Assembly: GCF_002994745.2 (NCBI RefSeq)
Contig: NC_037092.1
Span: 18,219,501-18,283,500 of the forward strand
DNA from: Rosa chinensis
Lineage: Eukaryota > Streptophyta > Magnoliopsida > Rosales > Rosaceae
Direction: 5' to 3'
Length of the DNA: 64,000 nt
Shown: piece after piece, positions 12,080 through 24,020 of the stretch
Layout: each line of letters opens with the position of its first letter
Position numbering within the stretch: position 1 is the first letter of the stretch
Notes under the pieces: model-generated
Seen by the model: the letters and a program-made list of their open reading frames with translations, nothing else
Told to the model about the DNA's origin: nothing
The model's database searches: none
Translations under genes and position numbers: made by a program

Positions 12080-12985
12080 TAAGTCTCTCTCTCTCTCTCT
12101 CTCGTGCTGAGAAAACCCTAAGGTCGACTTTTTCCGGTCTTCGTGAAATCACTCATGTCTGGCGGCTCCCAAAAGTCTTGGCTGGCCTCTAGCCTCGTCG
12201 ACGTGTTGCGGTCTGCTACCGGATGGGTGATTGATGCAATTGCCCGGGATGATTCATGGAAAAACTGTGGTTTGCTCGAGGTGTTAGCAGGGTGTTTCGG
12301 CGGGGGCAATTCGACGCCGTTTTTCTGAAGCACGGTGGTCATCTTGTACTGTGGTAAGTGCTTCGTCAAAGGCTTCTGAGACCTGCGCGGGGCGTTGGGA
12401 TTGTGGAACTTTGGATTGTTAAGCGCTACATTGCTGCTTGCTTCGTAACGGTAAGGACCAAGGTTGCTTAGCTCTTGGTGGCACGGGTCGCGGAGGCTGT
12501 AGCAGCAGGGTTCGTGGTGGCTATGGCGGCGTGGTCGGGCCACGATGCACTAGAATTGTACATGGATCTCCCGGGTGAAAGGGATGATGCTTGGTTTAGG
12601 CCGGGCTAGTCCTGCTCGGCCTTGGGTTGAGCACTTTTCTCTTTGGGCTGCTTTTTAGAGTTTGGTAATTTTGGTGGTGTGTTTTTCCCTAAGCTTATAG
12701 TATGAATTTAGCTTAGTCTTTTTTCAATAATTTTCCTTTTTAGGAACCTATGCACTTTTGTGCACCCTATGTACCTCTAGCGCCTCTAGAGCAGTAACGA
12801 AAGAGGATTCTCGCTATGTCTACGTACTTAATTGTCTAATGAATGGGTCTATAGCTATGTACCACTGTGGGTACTACCACTATCTTCTTATCTACTGCAG
12901 AATGGTATGTAACGACCTATTTTGGCTTGTAATGCAATATATTGACACCCGATATGGGTTTGATTCAAAAAAAAAAAAAAATGAA
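12080..12985 (+). mobile_element. PolyA retroposon, probably LINE-derived, without reverse transcriptase
   Basis: This GC-richer segment starts at a (CT)n tract (12081-12102) and ends in a 15-A run (12967-12981) after GGGTTTGATTC. The compositional jump, CT-rich 5' end and polyA end suggest an inserted reverse-transcribed RNA. Frames are broken on the plus strand. A minus-strand frame of 141 codons (12118-12543) is open but has no recognisable domain. No clean target duplication was found. A non-autonomous LINE relative or a retroposed transcript are both possible. Confidence 0.4.
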
Positions 12986-13346
12986 GATGAGATTGTGGAA
13001 AAAGAAAAAATTATGATGGAATATGAGAGGATGAGGTATTTGAGTTGGAGGAGGATGAGATGTGTGACAGTGATTGGAAATTTAGTGAGAAATTGGGCAG
13101 GAGCAGATAACCGAGAGAATGAAATTGAGACATAAAGTTTCAGATTTGAGACCAAGCTTAGAATAACTCACCATAAAAGGGTGGAGAGAAATGAGAAATT
13201 GTAGACTCTCAAATCAGCAGATAAGTTTTGGGTCTTGATGATGAAACTAAACTAGCATTCTCCAATGTTAGAATTACAGAAGTCAATAAAGGGTATTCAT
13301 CTAGTCACTAATGACCATGATTTCACGGCCACCTCAATTGAATTTA

Positions 13347-14460
13347 GGAAAAAAATATCACTTTGGTCATCGAACTATGTTTCGTTCGACACTTTGGTCA
13401 TTTAACTTTTAAAAACTTCACTTTGGTTACTGAACTATATCACTTTGGTCCCTCAGTTTTTTTTTTTTCTGTTTAAATGTGGCAACTGAACCTCACGTGC
13501 AGGGGTATATTTGTCAACCCAGTTAAAAAAGACTTGAGTGTTGGAGATTGCAAGTTAAAAGTCTATCTCTCTCTGTACCAGAATTTAAGCCAAAAGATTC
13601 TCTCTATGTCTCTATGTTTATCAAATTTCAAGCCACAAGGCAAAACCTTTGGGTAATTGATTATCAGATTGCACCTACAAAGGTATGTAATTGATTCCTT
13701 GATTCTTTTTACTCTTGTGGAAAAGAGCTGCGGTCACCCTTCAAATTTCTTTCTTCTGCCTATGGCCGTGTTTGGCACACAAGATTAGATTGGAGAAGGA
13801 AATATGCTGGAATAGATTGGATTGGGGAGTGGATTGGCCAAACCTGATCTTGTGTTTGGCAGAAGATTGGATAGGAGATGGATTAGCTTATCTGAATGAA
13901 ACCTTCGTTAAAATTGGATCTAAAACAATAATCTTCGTTGCGCGGTAGATTCATTGGGGGCACATATACGATAATTTAATAAATTGGAGAAAGGTACAGT
14001 GGGAGGGGATCAAGTACCTCCGCAATGTACCAGGAAAAGAATAGAATAGAAGAAAATAGAGGGTGAGGAATTGATGCCTGGGATGCGATTGATTCATAAA
14101 ACTTGCGGGCTTCTTTCTTCCACACCCATACTTTCTAAAGGAAGAGAGTTGGACTTCATCGAAGAAGAAAAAAAAAAAGAGAGAGAGAGAGAGAGGTGGA
14201 ACACAGAACCATGTTATGGCATTATTGGCTTGCAAGTGGTGTCCAGACTCTGTTTAATCAAAGTTGGAGTACTTTGTGGCGGGCAAAACTTTTCATCTCT
14301 AAAATACCCTTAGAGTTAATGGAGTAAACGAAGAAAATAGACGAAGAGACCAAACTGATATACGGTGATATAGTTGAGTGACCAAAGTGAAGTTTTTAAA
14401 AGCTGGATGACCAAAATGTCGAATGAAACATAGTTCGATGACCAAAGTGATATTTCTGCC
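13347..14460. mobile_element. Mutator-like element with about 100-bp terminal inverted repeats
   Basis: About 100 bp at the left end (ATATCACTTTGGTCATCGAA onward) recurs inverted at the right end (14360-14458) with roughly 85-90% identity by eye. Flanks are TTGAATTTA (13338-13346) and TTGAATTAA (14461-14469), a 9-bp target duplication with one mismatch, the length typical of Mutator elements. The interior of about 900 bp has no transposase. It includes a segment beginning GGCCGTGTTTGGCACACAAG near 13763 that may be a second nested element, and a (GA)n tract near 14179. Confidence 0.65.
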
Positions 14461-14809
14461 TTGAATTAAATATTGAATGTTAAAACACTCAAAATCCATG
14501 CATTTAATTTTGGTATGCACTTGATAATAAATTAAATCTAAAGGTGACCAATCACAAAATCGTTGGTGACAAGGTGAACCCCATTTGATGTAGGAACTAT
14601 TTTGGTTGCACAAATCAATTCATCCAATGTTATTTCATAAAAATTATGAAATAAATGTATCAAAAAAACGGTTACTGACTCATTCGGCTTTGAAAATAAT
14701 TTGACGAATCAAGAATCATCTTTAACATATTTACTTTAAAAATAAAAATAAAAATAAAGAAAATAATTAAGAAAACACAAAAAAGGTTAAGAACCCAGAC
14801 CCTAATCCT

Positions 14810-14941
14810 GTCTATTGAGATATATACAGAGCGAGCGACTCTGTTTGTGCGTACTAGCGTCAGAGAGACTCATCAAACCCTAACATCCTCTCTCTACAAC
14901 CTGTTCGAGGTTTAAGATTCGGCTATCTTCCCACCTCCACA
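14810..14941 (+). promoter_or_regulatory. Probable 5' UTR and core promoter of the DCN1-like gene
   Basis: The sequence GAGATATATACAGAG at about 14816 is a possible TATA region, followed by a CT-rich leader (CATCCTCTCTCTACAACC) that ends directly at the ATG. Motif evidence only; the transcription start is not determined. Confidence 0.35.
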
Positions 14942-17900
14942 ATGGTTACTACTTCTAATTCTCAGCTTCATTTTCACTCTCCGCACTTAGATTTATCTCT
15001 TGCCATTGATTCGATTCTGTATTTGAATTCTTCATTTCATGCATACATATTGGTCTTTGAAAGTCTCTGCCTTTACCCCTTTCATCTCTTCTTTCTTAAT
15101 TTTCCTTTTGTGTTTGTTCTTGATGTAACTTGGTTTGTGAATTTTAGCACACATTTTTTGTGATGGTGAGGCTAAAGGTTCAACCTTTAGTGGCTATGGC
15201 GTTGTTGTTGATTGTGTTGAACATTCTCCTTGGTAGGTTAGAAAGCTGAGGAAAAGGGAGAGATAACTGGGACCTTTCAGAATGTTGAAAACTTACACAA
15301 GTTCTTAAATTTAGAAAGTTCAGTCAAGATGTGTAATTTCAGTTAAGAGAGGCTTTTGGTTTCTTAGTTTCGAAGCATGATAGTGCAGACAAAGTTTGGG
15401 GCGTGTAAAAACATTTTCTTTTGATGTTCAAACAGAGAAAACTCTGTTATATTTCAGATTTTTTTATAGATTTTCTTGACAGGGGAAAAAAGAAACTCTA
15501 TGTAGGGTATCACGTAGTAATCGTTACTCAGTTTGCGATTATAGATGTCGGCAAACTTTTCTCTTGGTTTTTTGTATTGTATTTGCTACTTATATGCATT
15601 CACCTGTACATCTACACACTAGCAGATACCTGAATTTTGATATAGGCATAATCTCTCTCTTTTCCTTTTGACAGAGCAAGTTGGGTAGAGGCCAACGCGA
15701 GAAGATGCAACAGTTTATGACAATAACTGGAGCGAGGTAATTTAGCAATCATATGCAACTTTAAGTGTTCCTTATCTAATGTATCGTTAAATTCATCTAA
15801 GTTAAGATGATAATGATGTAGCCAATAGTGTAGCATGATTGTTCCCTATCATAAGTATGAAATAGTTGATGTGTATGCAAGTTGAAGTCTATCATCATTA
15901 CATAGTTGGAATATAGTTGGTTGATCTGTTGTAAAATGAAAATGGAGTAATGGTTTTGTAGAAAGTGCTATCAAATGTAACCAAACTATAAGGAAAACTG
16001 TATGAGCTCTATTGAAATGAGTTTTAAAGTAATTCAAGCTGAAAAACGTCATTGAAATGAGTTCTCATAGTATGATACTTCAATCGAAGTGTAACTGGTA
16101 CAGCCATCTACTCTGATAATTATTTGGGTTTTGCTTTATTCTGGAATATTCTGCACTTAGCTTAAATGAGATACTTCTGGTGCCTTGCACTTATAAAGCA
16201 GGGCTTGACAAAATAGAAAGTATCAGCAGGTGAGAGCTGATAAACATAGCTATGTCTGTAATCCTGACATGCCTTAACCACATTGAAAATATCACAATAG
16301 ATGAATAATAGAAAAATGTCTGTGTTGAGGTTCTTAACAAGACCCATTCATATGTTGAGTTCTGCTAGCAATGCTGCTTTAATGCATTTTCATTTAAACA
16401 CCATTTAAAACCAGTTGCCATTGAAATGTTATTACCTGTTCTCCACATAATTTTGTCCTTTCTATGGACAGATTGTGCTTGTTTGGTGTTAGTTTTGTTC
16501 TTGTTCCTGTACTATTATTTTCTGTAGCAGTTTTGTTGTTAAAAGAGTAAGGTTGAGCTGAGTTGGGGAACTTGAGTTGGATGAATAGTGCATGCATACT
16601 CCACAACCACCGTACTTTCTATTATATTTAGTGGGCTTGTTTAGTACTTTTTTGTACCTTGCAGTTTCAGCATGTTTCTTGGAATAGTTGGTAATTTTAA
16701 CTTGCCATCATATGCAGTGATAAAGTCTCTCTGCAGACTCTGAAAGCGAGTGATTGGCATCTTGAAGGAGCATTTGATATATTCTACAGCCAGCCTCAGA
16801 TTCAAGCACATACTGATTCTAGACATTTGGAGAAACTATACAATAGATATAAAGGCAAGTTATGTCCTGCCACTTGGTGTTTTCCTGAATCAATATTTTA
16901 TCCTTTTTCTGCACCTTCATAATAGATCCAGAAGACCCAGATGTAAACCAGTTTATATTCTCACAATTTTGCAATGTCAGTCTAAATTTGTAACAAAATC
17001 CTCATACGAGTTTGGATTCAGTCCTAATCCTATAGTAGCGATCATTATGGATTTCCAAATCTGTTTTGAACTTTATTTAATACAAGAGAAATTGATGGAA
17101 TTGATTTTCATGAAGTATTTTCATCAACTATGTTATTATGTGCTGCTCAAGGACCAAGAGTGACTTTGATTTGGGTATGCTTTATTTGTTAAGTTGCCAA
17201 TCCTTGGCCTAAATTACCTGCTTATTGGTATGTGAAAAAAATCATTGGGCTCTTCTTTTTGGGGTCAGAAATTTCATCGGACATGTGAATCCTGGAGAGC
17301 CTATTTTAGTATTTTATAGATATAAATATAATTTAAGGGGCATGCTGCTTAACTATATCACACCTTCAAATGTATGCTTTGTTATTTGCTATAATGTTCC
17401 ACCTATATTGAATAATTTATTCACATTTTTATTTTATTACTTTTTTTATGAGCTCTGCATAAGTTCCTTTTTACTAATGAAGTAATCTTTTCCAGATCCA
17501 AGTGTTGACATGATACTCGCTGATGGTATCAGTCTCCTTTGCACTGATCTCAAGGTCAGTTTATGCAGAAAGTAACTGTCTCAATTATTCAGCTGACATA
17601 TTACTTGTTTCTTGTGGATTGTAATTACTTTCTTTCCTTTCCTTTTAGCTAACATGTAATTGTTTGTTATTTGACAGGTGGATCCTCAAGATATAGTCAT
17701 GGTATGTGTAAATGAAAGCAAAATCTTTTTCTAAGTTTAGTATTTAGTTTGACAATACTAATATGACAAATGTTAGTGGTCTCTGAATTCATTCTTCAAT
17801 TGAGTTTAATTTCTTAGTTTAGTCAATGGAATATCTATATTAGTGAGATATGAGGTTTAATGCTCCCTGAACTGAATAAAAGCATCATTAAAACTGAAAT

Positions 17901-19678
17901 AAGTGTTGGATTTTATCAGTACTTTGGTTATCAATTTGTATGAGTCTGCCAATTTATGCTTATAAGTTTGATGTTGTATCTGCTACTATGTTATGTTGAT
18001 GCAGTTAGTTGTTTCCTGGCACATGAAGGCAGCCACCATGTGTGAATTTTCCAAGAATGAGTTCATAGATGGATTAGAAGCACTAGGGTAGGTATTAAAA
18101 GTACTGTATGTTTATTATAAATGGTAAACTACCTAAATTATAACCTCCAAATTACATAAACTCAGTGGACTGAAGTTTACATTTTTTGATGGCAGGATAG
18201 ATTCTCTGGAGAAGTTCCGCGAAAAGATGCCCTTTATGCGATCTGAGCTAAGAGATGAACGTAGGTGAAATATGATTATATCTGTAGTACAGTAATTCAA
18301 GAAATGCTTTTGTACATCATGTTTATATTTGTTTGAAGAGCTTGATCCTTCTTTATAATACCGATTTGATTAGCACTTTGTGAGAGGAATGGTACTGTGG
18401 TACTTCATTGCTGAAATGATCCTCTCTTTTTTTCATCTTTCAGAGAAGTTTCGGGAGATATATAATTTTGCTTTTGGCTGGGCAAAAGAAAAGGTATGGG
18501 TGTTTACAGAGGTTTAGAGTTTTTTGCATTCTTGATAATGCTTATCTCTCATATATCATTGGTAAAAGTAGAAACAGTCCTTTGATACATGTCTTGATAG
18601 GTGCTTATTCAGACTTATGAACATGTCCCCCTCAATGGGCATAAAAAGTAAACCATTGGGATTATCCCAAGCGGTAAACGTAGGTAGTTTTCGAACCTCT
18701 CAAGATAAAATGAAGAAAGAAAAAAGATGTGCATAAGAACTCTATTTAATCAAGACGTTTAAAAAAGATTTGTATCATCCTCTGTTGTGCAGTACCTGGA
18801 ACAATAAGATATTTGTTGATAAGGTTTTTGAAATATATTCAGGCATTGATACATAGACAATTTGTTTATTTTTCATTTCAGGGTCAGAAGTCACTGGCAT
18901 TGGATACTGCAATTGGAATGTGGCAATTACTGTTTGCTGAAAAGCAGTGGCCATATGTTGAGCATTGGTGTCAGTTCTTACAGGTAATTTTTAGCATTTG
19001 TTGAAAATAGCTACTCTGGACTTGCAGTAGTCAGTTATCCTAGCTGACAGTAACCGCTAGAACAGTGTGCATGTTTGGTATGAAAAGGACATGCAAATTG
19101 CCAAGAACTTCTGATGAATGTTTATAGGTATTCTTAGATTGGAGGCTTCATTCCGTTACTTTGAGTCCTATGATTGTTACTAAATTACCGTTCCCTGTTG
19201 TTTTTCATATTAGAAAGTATGTTGGTTAGAAGTGGCATTAGATGTCCTGCAGTTGCGAGAAACAAGGGATTCTTTTTTTGCATGTATAATATTTGTGTAT
19301 TTTTTACATCCGTTTAATTGTTTTTCTTTCTTGATTCCACTGATTCTAGGCTCGGCATAACAAGGCAATTTCTAGGGACACATGGTCCCAACTACTAGAG
19401 TTTGCAAGGGTAAGTTATCTATCAAGCATTGAAATGTAACAAAAGAAACAAGAGCACCAATGTGTTTGTAACTTGTATGAGATAGGCTTCTGTTGACTTG
19501 ATTTGATTCTAATCTGATAGGGACTACTGTTTTTCCTTCTACTACCCAAATTTGATCTTTGTTTTCGTAGGCTGTTGATTCATCACTATCAAATTATGAT
19601 GCGGAAGGTGCTTGGCCCTATCTCATAGACGAATTTGTCGAGTACTTGAAGGAGAATGGCGTAATCAAAAGTAGTTAG
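14942..19678 (+). CDS. DCN1-like protein (defective in cullin neddylation 1 homologue)
   Basis: Eleven exons give 250 aa: 14942-14944, 15675-15736, 16718-16854, 17496-17554, 17678-17701, 18005-18087, 18196-18260, 18444-18493, 18882-18983, 19350-19409, 19571-19678. DCN1 proteins bind the NEDD8-conjugating enzyme and cullins and speed cullin neddylation, which activates SCF-type ubiquitin ligases in nucleus and cytosol. Residues about 8-45 form a UBA-like domain; about 57-245 form the DCUN1 (PONY) domain, including [20 protein letters not shown] and [14 protein letters not shown] near the end. Length equals the Arabidopsis homologue. Coding exon 1 is only the ATG, followed by a GT donor; exon 2 then reads [10 protein letters not shown], the expected N-terminus. 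Intron 3 starts with GC (AAAG|GCAAGT), a GC-AG intron. The start exon is the least certain part; the rest is firm. Confidence 0.92.
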
Positions 19679-20159
19679 TTGCTTGAATGCAGCCAAAGTC
19701 CATGGACTGCTGGAGTGGTGAATTATGAGTTGTGCTGCCTTGTGATTGATTCGGTTTGTCTGTAAAAATAAGACGACCAAAATAGAGATATCACCATTAA
19801 TTCAATCTACAATTTTTACACCCTCACAGTCGATTGGATTGTTGATATGGAATTTGCATTATCTAGTACAATACTTTTTTTTGAGAAATATTTAGTGCAC
19901 TATCTGATATGTCTTTGATGACTTTATTGTATTTTGAGTGAATAATAAAAAATAAAAAAATCAAATTTCTGTTTCAAAAAATTGGCTTTCTTAACCCTAA
20001 TATTGGGTTATATTTTTTCTTCTTTTTCTCCGGTCTAGAAATAAGAGAACATATTGAACTATAACTGATAAGAGTGAACGGGCAAGGGATTAAATCTTTT
20101 TAGAAACTATTACATTTTGGTCGGAATTTTTCGGAATCTCAAATGTCTGAATGGTATTT
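19679..20159 (+). other. 3' flank of the DCN1-like gene
   Basis: AT-rich sequence with AATAAT/AATAAA-like signals near 19941-19955 that could direct 3' end formation. No other gene is visible before the LINE insertion. Confidence 0.4.
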
Positions 20160-20170
20160 AAAATATATTC

Positions 20171-21891
20171 TAAAGTCTAGAATAGATTGGTTGCAGGAGG
20201 GTGACAAAAATACCAAGTTTGTCCATGCTTATGCAAAAGGACGGGGTAAGCAAAACAAGGTGCAAGGAGTGGAGGATGTGAATGGTGTATGGTGTGAGGA
20301 ACTACATGAAGTACAAGCAGCCTTTATGTCTTTCTTCACGAAGCTGTATACCACGGAGGGCTGTGATAATATTGACCTGGTGCTTGACAAAATTCCACGT
20401 CGTGTGTCTGATGAGATGAACAATAAGTTGATGGAAAAGTTTGAAAGATGGGAGATTGAGGTTTCCTTGAAACATATGGCAGCACAAAAGTCACCAGGGT
20501 TTGATGGGTTGTCGGCATTATTCTTCAAGAATTACTGGCATATTGTTGGAAACTCAGTTTGTGATTTTTGTCTAGAGATGTTAAATGATGGCAAAGATAT
20601 TGGCGAGTTTAATCATATACTGATTTCTCTCATTCCGAAGTGCTCAAACGCTAAGCATGTGACTGAATTTAGACCCATTAGTCTCTGTTCCATCGTCTAC
20701 AAGCTCATCTCCAAGACAATAGCTAAAAGATTAAAGAGGTTCCTTCCAGAAGTTATATCTGGAACTCAGAGTGCTTTTGTTCCCGGTAGAAATATACAAG
20801 ATAATGTAATTGCAGCGTTTGAGACAGTCCATACCATCAGAACACAGAAGAACACGGTGTCACCCAAAATGGTACTTAAACTGGATATTAGTAAGGCGTA
20901 TGACAGGGTAGAGTGGAGCTTTCTGAAAGAGGTGATGTTGAAGCTAGGGTTTGTGCAGGAGTGGGTGAATCTGATCATGAAATGTGTTAGTTCTGTATCC
21001 TTCTCAATATTATGGAAAGGTCAACCTGTGGGGTTTTTCAAGCCATCTCGAGGAATCCGGCAAGGGGATCCATTATCTCCATATTTATTTCTATTTGTAT
21101 CGGAAGGATTATCGGGGCTTTTGCAACATGCAGATGATATGGCTCTCATTCACGGGGTTAGAGTGGCTCCTCACGCACCATCGATCTCTCATCTGTTATT
21201 TGCGGACGATAGTTTGTTATTTGTTAATGCAACGGTGCAGGACTGCGTTACTTTGAAACAATGCCTTCTACTTTATGAGAATGCAGCAGGTCACCAAATT
21301 AATTTCCAAAAGTCTGCTCTCTCTTTTGGACCCAATGTCACTGAAGATGTGAAGAATGAAGTGACAGAAATTCTAGACGTACCAGTAGTTGATTTTCATG
21401 AGAAGTACTTGGGACTACCAACAACAATTGGGAGAAATAAACAAGATGTCTTCAAGAGGTTGAATGATAGATTGGATTTTCATTTACAAGGGTGGCAAGG
21501 GAAGTTCCTCTCAAAAGCGGGTAAGCTTGTGCTAATTAAAGCAGTGGCTCAAGCTATTCCCACTTATTCTATGAGTGTTTTCCAATTGCCATTGGGAGTT
21601 TGTAGGAAATTCCAATCCAAGGTCAGTAGATTTTGGTGGGGGAAAGGAGGAGATTCAAGAGGCATCCATTGGTGTAGTTGGGATAAGTTGTGTCGAAGAA
21701 AGGAGGAAGGAGGGCTAGGCTTCCGGGATTTACAAGCGTTTAACCAAGCTATGTTGGCAAAGACGGTTTGGCGGATTTTCTGGGGGAAGCACTCTTTGGT
21801 TCGTAATATGCTCCAAGCCAAGTATTTTCCAGATACATGTTTCTTGAACGCGACATTGGGACGCACTCCGTCTGCAATCTGAAGGGGTCTT
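20171..21891 (+). pseudogene. LINE (L1-type) reverse transcriptase, 5' part of the remaining ORF2
   Basis: The frame starts inside ORF2 at the conserved SRIDWLQEGDKNTKF block. It includes the RT fingers and palm with FRPISLCSIVYKLISK, LKLDISKAYDRVEW, RGIRQGDPLSPYLF and the catalytic FADD near 21199-21210. The endonuclease domain is missing. The apparent Met at 20143 lies in host DNA, because the 11-bp target duplication AAAATATATTC ends at 20170; it is not a real start. The frame ends in TGA at 21880-21882, where related LINEs have Trp. Insertion of the LTR-like element 21892-24015 follows. The enzyme once copied LINE RNA at nicked target DNA; this copy cannot. Confidence 0.9.
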
Positions 21892-24015
21892 TGATACGCC
21901 CAAAATAGGCGCTCAACTTAACCCTGCAAGATGTAGTCGTTAGTAATATAGAGTAAGCAGGGATCGTTCAAGTCGGGGATTGAGGGTAACAAATTAATCA
22001 CACAAAGTAAAAACAAACTAATTTAAACTAACTAAAACACAAATCAAACAAACAAACTCTGAAACTGAACAAAAACAAAAACGTCAAACACTAGAAAAGA
22101 GAGAAAAAGATGGCAGGAAACAGAAGGGGATAGAAAGGTGCGTTTCAATCCTAAACAAGAACAAATATTTAGGGGTTTTTGGTTTTTGACTAAAATAAAA
22201 GGAAAACGAATTTGATTTTTGATTTTGAGAAAATAAGATGGAGAATATGTTAGAGACTCGGAAATCCACCACCAATTACTTTCGAACAATGTTAAGTTAA
22301 CCTAGTTCCAATTACTAAGGTGTGAACAGAAATCAACCAAGAAACAAGTCGGAGCAGATCATGTCCCTTATTAAAGTTTCCCTAATTACTTAGTCTACGT
22401 GAACACACAATAGCTAAGCCTATCAAACATGCAATCAAGGTATAGAACGCTGTCCTATCAACAACACATATAGTGTCAACACATTTGAAGCATTAAGATC
22501 TCATGGAAACGATTGATTATAGAGTTGCAGTCTAGTGTGGAACGCCTACCTAGCATGCTCTTCTAGTTGTTTAAAACATCAACTTTTGTTCAAAGCCTTG
22601 CATACTTGTGGATTAGAAAACAAGACGATTAGGTGAATTATTTTCTAAACCTAACTCCAATTACATGCATAAATCCTATGTTCGCGACCATAAAACATAC
22701 ACATGCAAAAGTTTTGAATCAATCAGAAATAAACAACCAATTCACACCAAATATCAAGAAACTAGATTTAAACAAACATATGTTCTACATAATTGGGGCT
22801 TCAAACCTCGCCCCTAACAAAAAGTAACTAGCCACACATCGTCTTAAATTCAACAAATAAAAGCATGAGTATTAGATTACAAGATGATAAAAACTGTAAA
22901 AGGGAGAGTATGAGAGCCACGAATTCACTTTTAGGCAGCCTTAGATGCAGGCACTCCTTCAAGATGGGGCACGGCTAAGCTTGATGGAAGATGGATGGTG
23001 TTGTGCACGGTTTTTCTTCTTGAAGACTTGGGAATTTTTGAGACTTTGTGTGCTAGGGTTTGGGAGCAGAAGATGGCGCTGTAGGATGGTGTCTTTCAAC
23101 GTGTTCAGAGCCTCTATATATATAGAATACTCAGCCAAAGTTTCGTTTTCCAATTCTGCTTTGAAAGCCTCCCCTAGTTGCTTGAGGATTACTCTACTTG
23201 GTGCATAATTAAATGATTTTCAAGCCTTAATAATCTTCCCAAAATCTTGAGGAATCATTCTAGGACTCTCTTTCATATTTGCAGCAGCAATAACCTTCCA
23301 AAAATGCCCTGGAAATCCGTCCAAAGAAGAATCTCGGCCAAAATGCCCTGTTTTGACTAGGATTCGATTTCTGACTCTGAAGCTTCATTCTTGGAGAAGG
23401 AACGACTTCGTCTTGACAAGTTTCTGGATGGTTATTGACTCCCACGTGCTCTATGACATCATATCATCTAGAATGATCAATAACCTTCTGGAAAAACTCC
23501 AAGAAAGTCGCCGGAAAAGATCTCCCAAAAAGCTTCGTGAAAAGCTGATAGTTTCTGCCTTATTGGGAAGCATACTTCGACTTTGATTTCCTACTTCCTT
23601 GTTGACACTTTTGACCAGTTCTTTAGCTGTAGTTGAAGTATAACATCATGTCTTCAAGGATCGCTGGCCCTTTCCAAAAAAGTGCATCTGGAATGGTGCA
23701 AGAATTTCTCCTCAAAACCGTTCCCAGAAAGCTGATTCTGAAACTGCAGTTTTCTGCTTCGCAGCAACTTTTTTGCACAATGAATTCCGTGGAGTTACCT
23801 TGTAATTTCTGGCCAAAAGGTTGATCAAACTTGGTCCTCTGCATCAGTACTTCATGATCTATGGCTCCATTGCTCCCTTTCAGCTCCTATTTCTCTTGAA
23901 TCACTCCATGAACTACCTAAAAAGAAAACAAAGTTAAAACCGACTTTTTCAAGGAATTAACTAAGAAAAGTGTAAGGGATTTCACACTATATTCGTCGCA
24001 TTTATGCTCCTATCA
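21892..24015. repeat. Solo LTR-like insertion splitting the LINE
   Basis: An exact 5-bp duplication GTCTT (21887-21891 and 24016-24020) flanks a 2.12-kb segment that begins TGATACGCC and ends CCTATCA, giving TGATA/TATCA ends. No gag or pol frame is present. Direct repeats at the 5' side such as CGCCCAAAATAGGCGC form a small hairpin at the border. The simplest reading is a solo LTR of a family different from those at 38196 and 43169. A short non-autonomous LTR element cannot be excluded because internal LTR copies were not searched for by alignment. Confidence 0.6.
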
Positions 24016-24020
24016 GTCTT

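Noticed and set aside
12118..12543. Minus-strand 141-codon frame in the polyA retroposon
   Set aside because: No domain, no splice or start context, and the polyA tail shows the element is transcribed from the other strand.
14942..15163. A 73-codon open frame starting at the DCN1-like ATG
   Set aside because: It runs into intron 1. The reading frame of the next exon and the family N-terminus support splicing directly after the ATG.
20143..20170. Met at 20143 as the start of the LINE protein
   Set aside because: The target duplication places these bases in host DNA; the LINE is truncated and has no start of its own.
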